Origin: Bradyrhizobium agreste
GTDB taxonomy: Bacteria > Pseudomonadota > Alphaproteobacteria > Rhizobiales > Xanthobacteraceae
Assembly (NCBI RefSeq): GCF_016031625.1
Contig: NZ_JACCHP010000031.1
Span: 1 to 58,926, forward strand
Length of the DNA stretch: 58,926 nt
Direction: 5' to 3'
Part shown: positions 1 through 6,990 of the stretch, piece by piece
Layout of the letters: each line of letters opens with the position of its first letter
How positions within the stretch are numbered: the first letter of the stretch is position 1
Notes under the pieces: model-generated
What the model saw: only the letters and a program-made list of their open reading frames with translations
Told to the model about the DNA's origin: nothing
Databases searched by the model: none
Translations under genes and position numbers: made by a program

Positions 1-78
1 GCGCTCGGCGGGGTCGGCGGCCTGAAGCCGCTCATCGGCGTCCTCGAGATCGTCGTAGGATTCGAACGGGCTCGACAT
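1..78 (-). CDS. Partial CDS, N-terminus only, unidentified acidic protein
   Basis: Only the first 26 codons of a minus-strand gene are in the window; the rest lies past the left edge. The start ATG is 2 nt after the TGA stop of the ferredoxin gene, so it is very likely the next gene of the same operon. The visible residues begin MSSPFESYDDLEDADERLQA and continue to ADPAER. They are acidic and probably helical. A HEAT-repeat protein would be compatible with such a beginning and with the AprA/AprB-like neighbours, but that is a guess; the visible part does not identify a family. Confidence 0.55.
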   Translation of the reverse strand, partial: MSSPFESYDDLEDADERLQAADPAER

Positions 79-80
79 GA

Positions 81-314
81 TCACCTCAACAGATAGGGAA
101 TGTTGACGGTAACCGCGCCGGTCGGGCAATCCGCTTCACAGGGCATGCAGTACCAGCACTCGTCATAGGCCATGTAGGCCTTGTTCGTCATGTCGCTGAT
201 GCGGAGCACGTCGAGCGGGCAGACGTCGACGCAGACGGTGCACCCTTTGTCGGCGATGCATTTGGCGTCGTCGACGATCACCGGAACCGATGTCTGATAG
301 GACGCGAGAGGCAT
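81..314 (-). CDS. 2[4Fe-4S] ferredoxin-type electron carrier (AprB-like)
   Basis: A 77-residue cytoplasmic electron-transfer protein with two Cys clusters: Cys19, 25, 28, 32 and Cys53, 56, 59, 63. The first is loosely spaced (CxxxxxCxxCxxxCP) and the second is CxxCxxCxxxCP, together the pattern of two-cluster bacterial ferredoxins and of the beta subunit of adenylylsulfate reductase. It lies 31 bp downstream of the flavoprotein gene in the same orientation and 2 nt before the next gene, so the flavoprotein and ferredoxin probably form one complex in which the ferredoxin passes electrons to or from FAD. The length is normal for a stand-alone ferredoxin but shorter than canonical AprB, which has a C-terminal tail. 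The fold is certain; the partner is inferred from context. Confidence 0.9.
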   Translation of the reverse strand: MPLASYQTSVPVIVDDAKCIADKGCTVCVDVCPLDVLRISDMTNKAYMAYDECWYCMPCEADCPTGAVTVNIPYLLR

Positions 315-345
315 TTGCTGTCTCCTGTTGCTGTGTTCTGGTGGA

Positions 346-2088
346 TCAGGCGGAGGCGCGGATCCGCTGCTTGTCGTAGAGGTCCTTCTCGTCGTCGGTG
401 ATCGGCACGACGTAAGGTTCGACCGCGCGCTTCTCGCTTGTCATCTTGCCGTCGCGCTTACTCAGCAGCGTGTGGCAGAACCAGTTCTCGTTGTCCTTCT
501 CCGGGAAATCCGTGCGCCAGTGATAGAGTCCCCAGCGGCTCTCCTCGCGGTAGAGCGAGGCGTGGGCTGCCATGTCGGCACAATCCATGATCGACTGCAC
601 TTCGAGTGCGCGGAGCAATTCATGCGCGTTGCGCGCGATCATGCGCTCCTGCATGTCCTCGCGCGCCTCGGCGAGACGGCGCATGCCGAGCTCGTATTTG
701 CGCGTGACCTTTGGCGGCTGGAGATAGTCGTTGACGAGGCGACGCGTTTTGTACTCGATCTGGTTCGGCGGAATGCCGTCCTCGCGTGCGGTCGGCGCCA
801 TCACGCGGTCGCGCTCGATGGCGACGTCGGCCGCGTCGAATTCCGCAAAATCGTGGCTGTCGGCGAACTCCATCGCGTCGATGCCGGCGACCGAACCGTT
901 GGTGAAGGCGCCGAGCATGTAGTTGTGCGGCACGCTCGCCATGTCGCCGGCCGCGTAGAGGCCGGGCACGGTGGTGCGCGCGTTGTCGTCGACGAACACG
1001 CCGGAAGCGCTGTGACCGGAGCAGAAGCCGATCTCGGAGATGTGCATCTCGATGGACTCGCTGCGATAGTTGACGCCCCGCCCCTGCTGGAACAGGCCGC
1101 GCGTCGGACGCTCCACCTTGTGCAGCGTCGACTCGATCTCGGAGATGGTGTCGGGATGCAGATGCTTGAGCTGGAGGAACACCGGGCCCTTACCGGACAG
1201 CAGCTCGTTGTAGAACTCCAGCATCATCTGGCCGGACCAATAGTCGCATTCGATGAAGCGCGAGCCTTCGTTGTTCGCCGTATAGGCGCCGAAGGGACCT
1301 GCGACATAGGCGCAGGCCGGGCCATTATAGTCCTTGATCAGCGGGTTGATCTGGAAGCATTCGAGGTTCGCGAGCGCGGCACCGGCGTGATAGGCCATGG
1401 CATAGCCGTCGCCTGAATTGGCGGCGTTCTCATAGGTGCCGAACATGTAGCCGGAGGTCGGCAGGCCCAGGCGGCCGGCGGCGCCCATGCAAAGGATTAC
1501 GGCCTTGGCCTTGATCACCAGCATCTCGGCGGTGCGGGTATTGACGGAGATCGCGCCGGCGATGCGGCCATCACTGGACTTCAGCAGACGCGTCGCCATG
1601 TAGCGATTGGATATCAGGATGCGGGCGCGGCGGAGCTGGCGATAGAGCGCCTTCTTCACGGTCTCGCCGTTCGGCATCGGCAGCACATAGGTGCCGATGT
1701 GGTGCACTTTCTTGACGGCGTAGTCGCCGTTCTCGTTCTTCAGGAAGCGGATGCCGAAGCTGTCGAGCTCCTCGATGATCTCAAAGCAATTTTGAGCGTA
1801 TTTATAGACCGCCTTCTGATCGACGATACCATCGTTCGCGATGGTGATTTCCTTGGTGTACTGCTCCGGCGTTGCATAGCCGGGGATGACGGCGTTGTTG
1901 AGCCCGTCCATGCCCATCGAGATCGCGCCGGAGCGCTTGACGTTGGCCTTTTCGAGCAGGACGACATTGGCCTTCGGGTTCTTCAGCTTCGCCTTCAGTG
2001 CTGCCATCGGGCCGGCCGTGCCGCCGCCGATCACCAGCACATCGCAGGAAACCTCCGAAAGTCCGTCGACGATCTGATCTAGTGCCAT
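346..2088 (-). CDS. FAD-dependent fumarate reductase/succinate dehydrogenase/AprA-family flavoprotein
   Basis: A 580-residue soluble flavoprotein. Residues 21-26 form the dinucleotide-binding loop GGGTAG after a beta strand (CDVLVI), and a C-terminal FAD-contact segment (GLYAAGDMASVPHNYMLGAF) follows a characteristic SESIEMHISEIGF stretch. This layout is typical of the FrdA/SdhA/AprA superfamily, and pairing with a two-cluster ferredoxin rather than a membrane anchor points to the AprA-like branch. The start at 2088 (MALDQIV) is chosen because AGGAG lies just upstream; an in-frame start at 2127 would add residues (MQRRRG...) of no obvious domain. It heads a unit with the ferredoxin and the next gene. 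The ATTAGTTG-like motif sits 75 bp upstream. The substrate is unknown; APS, a sulfonate-derived oxidant or a dicarboxylate are all possible. No haem or signal peptide is seen. Confidence 0.88.
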   Translation of the reverse strand: MALDQIVDGLSEVSCDVLVIGGGTAGPMAALKAKLKNPKANVVLLEKANVKRSGAISMGMDGLNNAVIPGYATPEQYTKEITIANDGIVDQKAVYKYAQNCFEIIEELDSFGIRFLKNENGDYAVKKVHHIGTYVLPMPNGETVKKALYRQLRRARILISNRYMATRLLKSSDGRIAGAISVNTRTAEMLVIKAKAVILCMGAAGRLGLPTSGYMFGTYENAANSGDGYAMAYHAGAALANLECFQINPLIKDYNGPACAYVAGPFGAYTANNEGSRFIECDYWSGQMMLEFYNELLSGKGPVFLQLKHLHPDTISEIESTLHKVERPTRGLFQQGRGVNYRSESIEMHISEIGFCSGHSASGVFVDDNARTTVPGLYAAGDMASVPHNYMLGAFTNGSVAGIDAMEFADSHDFAEFDAADVAIERDRVMAPTAREDGIPPNQIEYKTRRLVNDYLQPPKVTRKYELGMRRLAEAREDMQERMIARNAHELLRALEVQSIMDCADMAAHASLYREESRWGLYHWRTDFPEKDNENWFCHTLLSKRDGKMTSEKRAVEPYVVPITDDEKDLYDKQRIRASA

Positions 2089-2157
2089 CACCTGCTCCTG
2101 GTTCGCCGATCCCCGGCGCCTTTGCATCAGATTTGTTCAGAGGGCGTCCCGGCGATA

Positions 2158-2169
2158 GCAATTAGTTGT
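2158..2169. promoter_or_regulatory. Putative shared operator (ATTAGTTG motif), copy 1
   Basis: GCAATTAGTTGT, centred about 75 bp upstream of the flavoprotein start at 2088. It is one of four near-identical 12-mers in this cluster (others at 3038, 3111 and 4564), each in front of a separate start codon. The fullest copy is almost a palindrome (GCAA-TTAG-TTGC). Candidate binding site for the Crp/Fnr-family regulator encoded at 3705. Confidence 0.45.
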
Positions 2170-2190
2170 CGCCGCGATGCGATTTGCGCC

Positions 2191-2964
2191 TCAGCGTTCG
2201 ACGAAGGCCTTCTCGATGACGAAATGGCCGGGCTGGCTGTGATTGCCCTCGACAAAGCCGCGTGCGGAGAACATCGCGTGCAGTTCCTCCAGCATCGCAG
2301 GACTCCCGCACAGCATGATGCGGTCGGTCTCGATATTGAGGCCGTCCTGCCCGATATCGTCGAACAGCTGGTTGGAGGCGATCAGGTCGGTGATGCGGCC
2401 GCGGTTGCGGAACGGCTCGCGGGTGACGGTCGGGTAGTAGACGAGCTTGTCGCGGATCAAGGGGCCGAAGAACTCGTGATTGCGCAGGCCTTCGACGACA
2501 TGTTCGCCATAGGCGAGTTCCGAGACCTGGCGGCAGCCATGAGCGAGCACGATGGTCTCGTAATTCTCATAGACGTCGGGGTCCTTGATCAGGCTCGCAA
2601 AGGGTGCGAGTCCCGTGCCGGTCGAGAGCAACAGCAGGCGTTTTCCGGAAATGAGGTTGCCAGTGATCAGCGTGCCCGTCGCCTTGCGGCCGACCAGGAT
2701 GATGTCGCCTTCCCTGATCTTCTGGAGGCGCGAGGTCAGCGGGCCGTCCGGCACCTTGATCGAGAAGAACTCGAGCGCCTCCTCATGATTGGCGCTGGCC
2801 ATGCTGTAGGCACGCATCAAAGGCTTGCCTTCGACCTCCAGCCCGATCATCGCGAACTGGCCGTTCTGGAAGCGGAATCCGGGATCGCGCGTCGCGGTGA
2901 AGCTGAACAGGGAGTCGGTCCAGTGCCTGACCGACAAAACCGTTTCCTTCTGAAATGCGCTCAT
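2191..2964 (-). CDS. fpr: Ferredoxin-NADP+ reductase, bacterial FPR type
   Basis: A 257-residue FAD enzyme that moves electrons between NADP(H) and ferredoxin or flavodoxin. FAD-binding RAYSMAS is at residues 51-57, the nicotinamide-binding LLSTGTGLAPF begins near residue 112, and the protein ends GHFVIEKAFVER, the terminal signature of proteobacterial subclass FPRs. The start at 2964 is set by AAGGAGAG upstream; the longer reading frame back to 3114 has a non-homologous, promoter-like leader. It is separated from the flavoprotein by 102 bp containing operator copy 1, and its own upstream region holds copy 2. Context suggests it supplies the two-cluster ferredoxin and flavoprotein with reducing power, or drains it. 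Rhizobial genomes often have more than one fpr, so this may not be the housekeeping copy. Confidence 0.92.
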   Translation of the reverse strand: MSAFQKETVLSVRHWTDSLFSFTATRDPGFRFQNGQFAMIGLEVEGKPLMRAYSMASANHEEALEFFSIKVPDGPLTSRLQKIREGDIILVGRKATGTLITGNLISGKRLLLLSTGTGLAPFASLIKDPDVYENYETIVLAHGCRQVSELAYGEHVVEGLRNHEFFGPLIRDKLVYYPTVTREPFRNRGRITDLIASNQLFDDIGQDGLNIETDRIMLCGSPAMLEELHAMFSARGFVEGNHSQPGHFVIEKAFVER

Positions 2965-3024
2965 GATCTCTCCTTGTCGATGACGCCCACGGTTTCGGAG
3001 AGAAGAGAGTCCAGCAATTCGGAA

Positions 3025-3051
3025 GTGAAATTCCCGGTCGATTAGTTTCAC
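3025..3051. promoter_or_regulatory. Inverted repeat and ATTAGTTG-type motif upstream of fpr, copy 2
   Basis: TCGATTAGTTTC at 3038-3049 is the second copy of the cluster motif, centred 79 bp upstream of the fpr start at 2964. It overlaps the right arm of a GTGAAA (3025-3030) ... TTTCAC (3046-3051) inverted repeat. Either element could be the operator; they cannot be separated by eye. Confidence 0.4.
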
Positions 3052-3110
3052 ATTTCGCGGGTGATGATCGAAGAGGAGGCAGTGAAGATCAGTGCCACGC
3101 GTTCGCGCCG

Positions 3111-3122
3111 GCAATTAGTTGC
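3111..3122. promoter_or_regulatory. Putative shared operator (ATTAGTTG motif), copy 3
   Basis: GCAATTAGTTGC, the most symmetrical of the four copies, centred 54 bp upstream of the DUF971 start at 3170 in the divergent promoter region between that gene and fpr. Confidence 0.45.
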
Positions 3123-3169
3123 TATTCGCTCGCGCCCGCGCCGACGTAGAGAGAAGTCGGAGGTTCATC

Positions 3170-3475
3170 ATGACCATAACCGCATTGGCGGCACCGACCA
3201 TCGCCGACTATGAAGCCAGCGTCGATCTGGCCTCGCTTCTCGTCCGCACCACGCAGGATGATGCGTTGAGCGTCCCGGCCGAAACACTCCGCCTCTCCTG
3301 CAAATGCGCCCACTGCACCCGCGCCCGTTTCGACGGCCGCTTCCCGGAAGCGTTTCCGGGAATTGCGATCACCGAGATCGGCGATCTCGGCTACGGGCTG
3401 AACATCGCGTTTTCGGACGGGCATAACAGGGGGATTTACCCGAAGACGTATCTGCTTAGTTTGGCGGGGCGCTGA
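3170..3475 (+). CDS. DUF971 / GBBH-like N-terminal domain protein
   Basis: A 101-residue protein that is essentially one gamma-butyrobetaine-hydroxylase-like N-terminal (DUF971) domain. The family hallmarks are present: VPAETLRLSC followed by KCAHC (a Cys-rich CxCxxC knuckle), then LGYGLNIAFSDGHNRGIYP near the end. Such stand-alone domains occur beside Mrp/NBP35-type Fe-S proteins and oxidoreductases and are thought to bind metal, but their biochemical role is not established. The start at 3170 is supported by a GGAGG-like site (gtcggagg) upstream; an earlier in-frame start at 3119 lacks one. It is divergent from fpr and shares its promoter region, which suggests co-regulation. Immediately after its stop lies a palindromic repeat that may also end transcription. 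Confidence 0.85.
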   Translation: MTITALAAPTIADYEASVDLASLLVRTTQDDALSVPAETLRLSCKCAHCTRARFDGRFPEAFPGIAITEIGDLGYGLNIAFSDGHNRGIYPKTYLLSLAGR

Positions 3476-3484
3476 CCCGGTATT

Positions 3485-3600
3485 CGATGTCATGCCCCGG
3501 CTTGACCGGGGCATCCAGTACGCCGCGGCCTTTCCGTAACCCATTGCTGTCTCTGGAATACTGGATCGCCCGGTCAAGCCTGGTCAAGCCGGGCGGTGAC
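3485..3600. repeat. Intergenic palindromic repeat element (two hairpin arms)
   Basis: Two facing hairpins. The left has a perfect 9-bp stem, ATGCCCCGG (3492-3500) and CCGGGGCAT (3506-3514), with a 5-nt loop. The right has CGCCCGG (3567-3573) pairing with CCGGGCG (3589-3595), with an internal gcctggtcaag duplication. The outer flanks (atccagta / tactggat) are also inverted, so the whole unit is a large imperfect palindrome. Rhizobial and especially Bradyrhizobium genomes carry many dispersed elements of this kind between genes. It lies just after the DUF971 stop and may end transcription of that gene. Confidence 0.7.
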
Positions 3601-3674
3601 AGCGGAGAAATGGCGAGGCCGTGCTACAAGCGAACCGCGAGCCCCCATCTGGCACGGACATTGCTCCGCTTTAG

Positions 3675-3693
3675 GGAACGATTTGAACGTTCC
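3675..3693. promoter_or_regulatory. Inverted repeat just upstream of the Crp/Fnr gene
   Basis: GGAACG (3675-3680), 7-nt spacer, CGTTCC (3688-3693), ending 11 bp before the ATG at 3705 and abutting the ribosome binding site (ggaggcaggtg). The position would suit an autoregulatory operator; it could also form a small mRNA hairpin that restricts translation. Confidence 0.4.
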
Positions 3694-3704
3694 GGAGGCA
3701 GGTG

Positions 3705-4478
3705 ATGTTGCAGGCGGCCAATGCGGTTCGCGGGGCTGTTCCCCCGGCAGTCCGGCCTGCGAGCAGTTCCTCGCTGCTGCTCACCGAGAACCAGCAATGG
3801 ATCGGCGGTCCACCACCGTTGATGGACAAGCTCTCACCGCGCGAGCGGGAGTTGGTGCTGAAGCAGGGCCGGCGAAAAGTGCTCAACCGCGGCCAAACGC
3901 TGTTCAGCCAGGGCGGCAAGCATGACGGCATCTGGCTGATCGAGAGCGGCCGCATCCGAGTGTTCTACACCTCTCCACTCGGGCGCGAGATCACGCTCGC
4001 CTACTGGCATGTCGGCAATTTCGTCGGCGGGCCGGAGGTGTTCGAGGGCACCGTGCATCAATGGTCCGGCGTTGCGTCCAGTAATTGCAGCGTGGTGCAC
4101 CTGCCCGGAAAGGAACTGCGGTCGCTTGCCGCAGAGATCCCCAACCTCGCGATCGGCCTGATCGAAGGCCTGACCTTCAAGGGCAAATGCTATTCGGCGC
4201 TGGCGCAGATGCTGGGAACGCGCTCGATCACGCAACGCCTCGCGCATCTGCTCTTGCACCTCGTCGAGCTCTACGGCGTCGAGGACGCCGACGGCACCGT
4301 GATCGCGGCGGCCTTCACCCACGCCGACATCGCCCACATGGTCGGCGCCACCAGGCAATGGGTCACGATCAGCCTGAAGCGGATGCAGGAGAAGGGAATC
4401 GTCCTGACCAAGCGCTCTCAGATCGTGGTCTGCCGGACCGACGTGCTGGAGGAGATGCGCGGCCAGGCCTCGGATTGA
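3705..4478 (+). CDS. Crp/Fnr-family transcriptional regulator
   Basis: A 257-residue regulator. An N-terminal tail of about 40 residues precedes a cyclic-nucleotide-binding-type beta barrel (from about residue 45, with LFSQGGKHDGIWLIESGRIRV), a dimerisation helix, and a C-terminal winged helix with recognition segment FTHADIAHMVGATRQWVTIS. There is no N-terminal Cys cluster, so it is not an oxygen-sensing FNR proper; the effector is unknown. ATG at 3705 is preferred over the GTG one codon earlier because GGAGG is well placed. It lies between the redox genes and the ABC importer, and its most likely targets are the four promoters that share the ATTAGTTG-like motif. That link is inferred from position only. 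Confidence 0.9.
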   Translation: MLQAANAVRGAVPPAVRPASSSSLLLTENQQWIGGPPPLMDKLSPRERELVLKQGRRKVLNRGQTLFSQGGKHDGIWLIESGRIRVFYTSPLGREITLAYWHVGNFVGGPEVFEGTVHQWSGVASSNCSVVHLPGKELRSLAAEIPNLAIGLIEGLTFKGKCYSALAQMLGTRSITQRLAHLLLHLVELYGVEDADGTVIAAAFTHADIAHMVGATRQWVTISLKRMQEKGIVLTKRSQIVVCRTDVLEEMRGQASD

Positions 4479-4563
4479 AAGGGAGCCGCGACCATGGCCG
4501 GTGCACAGGCAAGCGGCTTTATAGTGCAGGACTGCCCAAGGAGTATGCAATCAGCTTTTCCCG

Positions 4564-4575
4564 GCAACTAATCGA
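4564..4575. promoter_or_regulatory. Putative shared operator (ATTAGTTG motif), copy 4
   Basis: GCAACTAATCGA, which reads TCGATTAGTTGC on the minus strand, centred 92 bp upstream of the binding-protein start at 4661. It places the importer operon in the same candidate regulon as the flavoprotein, fpr and DUF971 genes. Confidence 0.45.
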
Positions 4576-4660
4576 CTGCGGCGGTCACTCCGGATTTGCC
4601 CTGCCGGTGCCCTCCCCCAATCATGGCAACCACAGCACATCCAACCGAATGAGGATGAGA

Positions 4661-6082
4661 ATGGTCCGCCATCTTCCCACGCTCTCGATCGCGATGTCAG
4701 TGACGTCGCTGGCGCTTCTAACCGCGCAGCCGACTTCGGCGGAAACCGTCACCCTCGGCATCGGAACGCAGGACACCACGACCAACACGGTGACCGCGGG
4801 CGTCGTCATCCGCCAGTTGCATCTGCTCGAAAGATACCTACCGAAGGACGGCAAATACGCCAACATCAAGTTCGAGCTGGAGTGGCAGAATTTCACCTCC
4901 GGTCCGCCCGTCACCAACGCGATGATGGCGAACAAGCTGCAGATCGGCATGATGGGCGACTATCCGCTGATCGTGAACGGCTTCACCTTCGAGAGCAATC
5001 CGGAGAGCAAGAGCCGCCTGATCGGCGTCGCCGCCTACAGCCTCTCCGGCTCCGGCAATGGCCTCGTCGTACACAAGGACTCGCCCTACTACGATCTCGC
5101 CGATCTCAAGGGCAAGCTCGTCAGCGTTCCCTTCGGCTCCGCCGCGCACGGCATGGTGCTGAAGGCGATGCAGGATCGCGGCTATGCATCCGATTTCTTC
5201 CAGCTCGTGAGCCAGAGCCCTGAAGTCGGTTCAACCAACCTGCAGGAGAAGAAGATCGATGCTCATGCCGACTTCGTCCCCTTCGCCGAGCTGCTGCCGT
5301 TCCGCGGCTTCGCGCGAAAGATCTTTGACGGCGTCGAGACGAACTTGCCGACCTTCCACGGTATCGTCGTCCGCACCGACTTTGCCGAGAAATATCCGGA
5401 GGTCGTCGTTGCCTATTTCAAGGCGGTAATCGCCGCTAACCAGTGGCTGCGCGATGATCCGAAGCTGGCCGCGGAAAAGATCCAGGAATGGACCGGCATC
5501 AGCAAGGAAGTCGTCTACATCTTCCTTGGCCCCAGCGGCAACATGATCACCGATCCCACGGTCAAGCCGGCGCTGATCGATGCGGCCGCAACCGACGTCA
5601 AGGTGCTGCAGAATCTCGGCCGCATGAAGGAGTTCGATCCGAAGAAGTGGGTCGACGACAGCTACATCCGCAAGGCCTATGCCGAGATGAAGCTCGACTA
5701 CGACACGCAGCTTGCGAGCACCAAGAACTACGAGATCACGGGTGAAGACGCTTTCTGCAAGAAGCCGATCGCAGATCCGCGCAAGGCCGGCGAGGTCTGG
5801 GTCGATGAGGCCGGCATCATGCCTTTCTCGTCCGCCAGCTGCACGCTCGGCGCCTATGCCGACTTCAAGGCCAAGGGCAAGAAGATCAACGTCGCATATG
5901 TCTTCGACACCACCCGCGGCATCAAGCTGTTCGCCGACCAGGCCTTCTTCGCGGTCGGCAATGGCGATGTCGCCCCGTTCCTGCTGAAGAAGGACGCCGA
6001 AGCCTATGCGGCCAAGATCAGCGGCAAGGTTCTGGGCTTCGACGATGCCGTGAAATCGGCCGTCACCGGAGGCAAGACGTGA
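4661..6082 (+). CDS. ABC transporter substrate-binding protein, NrtA/SsuA type, with C-terminal NosL-like domain
   Basis: A 473-residue exported binding protein. A Sec signal peptide (MVRHLPTLSIAMSVTSLALL, cleavage likely after TSA) is followed by an NMT1/SsuA-like periplasmic fold (LGIGTQDTTTNTVTAGVVIR ... MMGDYPLIVNGF ... VPFGSAAHGMVLKAM). From about residue 350 an extra segment resembles NosL: SSASCTLGAYADF, then VFDTTRGIKLFADQAFFAV, then KDAEAYAAKISGKVLGFDDA. Canonical NosL binds copper; whether this domain does is unknown. The start is taken at 4661 with GAGG six bases upstream; in-frame ATGs at 4649 and 4655 are alternatives. The frame extends back to 4085 but that part overlaps the regulator in another frame. 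The next gene follows with or almost without a gap. The ligand cannot be read from sequence; nitrate, sulfonate or an aromatic anion are typical of the family. Confidence 0.85.
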   Translation: MVRHLPTLSIAMSVTSLALLTAQPTSAETVTLGIGTQDTTTNTVTAGVVIRQLHLLERYLPKDGKYANIKFELEWQNFTSGPPVTNAMMANKLQIGMMGDYPLIVNGFTFESNPESKSRLIGVAAYSLSGSGNGLVVHKDSPYYDLADLKGKLVSVPFGSAAHGMVLKAMQDRGYASDFFQLVSQSPEVGSTNLQEKKIDAHADFVPFAELLPFRGFARKIFDGVETNLPTFHGIVVRTDFAEKYPEVVVAYFKAVIAANQWLRDDPKLAAEKIQEWTGISKEVVYIFLGPSGNMITDPTVKPALIDAAATDVKVLQNLGRMKEFDPKKWVDDSYIRKAYAEMKLDYDTQLASTKNYEITGEDAFCKKPIADPRKAGEVWVDEAGIMPFSSASCTLGAYADFKAKGKKINVAYVFDTTRGIKLFADQAFFAVGNGDVAPFLLKKDAEAYAAKISGKVLGFDDAVKSAVTGGKT

Positions 6083-6120
6083 GCAGCAGTCCCGCCATCC
6101 TGCGCCATCAGGAGGATGCC

Positions 6121-6990
6121 ATGCCGGCAGCCGCAGCCGTCACCGAGTCCATGTCCGCGCCCGTCACGGCACCCACCGCGCCGCCCTCATTTGGCGCCCC
6201 AGCAGGGCGCTGGTATCGGCTCAACCAGAACAGGTTGCGCGCAACCGCCATTGGCGTGATCTCGCTCGCCGCCTTCCTTCTCGTCTGGCATCTGCTCACG
6301 ACCTATCGCGTCGTGTTCTTCGTGCGCTTCACCAACGTGCCCTCGCCGCTGGCAGTCTATGCGAGCTTCACCAAGGCGATCCACGATCCCAAATTTCTGC
6401 TGCACATCCTTTTGAGCTGCCGGCGCATCTTCATCGGCTTCTCGCTGGCGGCCATCGTCGGCGTGCCGCTCGGGCTGATCATGGGCCGCTTCAAGCTGGT
6501 CCATGAGGCGGTGTTCCCGGTTGCGGAAGTGCTGCGGCCGATTCCGGCGATCGCCTGGGTGCCGATGGCGATCATGCTGTGGCCGACTAACGAGCAGAGC
6601 ATCGTCTTCATCACCTTCCTCGGCTCGTTCTTCCCGATCCTGGTCAACACACTGCACGGCATGTCGCTGGTCGATCCCGTGCTGGTGCGCGCGGCGCAAT
6701 GCCTGGGGGCGCGCGAGCGCTCGATCTTCCGGGAGGTGTACTTTCCGGCCTCGCTTCCACACATCTTCACTGGCCTCACCATCGGCATGGGAGTCGCGTG
6801 GGTGTCGCTGATCGCGGCCGAGATGATCTCCGGGCAATACGGCATCGGCTACTTCACCTGGGAGGCCTATTCGCTGGTCCAATATGCCGATATTGCGCTC
6901 GGTATGATCGCGATCGGCGTGCTCGGCCTCGGATCGAGCCTGCTGATCCGCGGCGCCGGACAGTTGGTGATGCCATGGAGGGCGAAATGA
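6121..6990 (+). CDS. ABC transporter permease, SsuC/TauC/NrtB type
   Basis: A 289-residue inner-membrane subunit. About 50 residues of Pro/Ala-rich cytoplasmic N-terminus precede the first membrane helix (TAIGVISLAAFLLVWHLL). Family landmarks are EVLRPIPAIAWVPMAIMLWP in the middle and the ATPase-contact EAA loop around VRAAQCLGARERSIFREVYF. The start is placed at 6121 because AGGAGG lies 7 nt upstream; an upstream GTG at 6079 would overlap the binding-protein stop by 4 bp and is a credible alternative. It pairs with the ATPase gene, which begins inside its stop codon (ATGA). Confidence 0.9.
   Translation: MPAAAAVTESMSAPVTAPTAPPSFGAPAGRWYRLNQNRLRATAIGVISLAAFLLVWHLLTTYRVVFFVRFTNVPSPLAVYASFTKAIHDPKFLLHILLSCRRIFIGFSLAAIVGVPLGLIMGRFKLVHEAVFPVAEVLRPIPAIAWVPMAIMLWPTNEQSIVFITFLGSFFPILVNTLHGMSLVDPVLVRAAQCLGARERSIFREVYFPASLPHIFTGLTIGMGVAWVSLIAAEMISGQYGIGYFTWEAYSLVQYADIALGMIAIGVLGLGSSLLIRGAGQLVMPWRAK

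Noticed and set aside
3705..4478. Oxygen-sensing FNR
   Set aside because: No N-terminal Cys cluster; only three Cys residues, spread over the protein.
4085..4660. N-terminal extension of the NrtA-like protein
   Set aside because: Overlaps the Crp/Fnr gene in another frame; the signal peptide starts at 4661.
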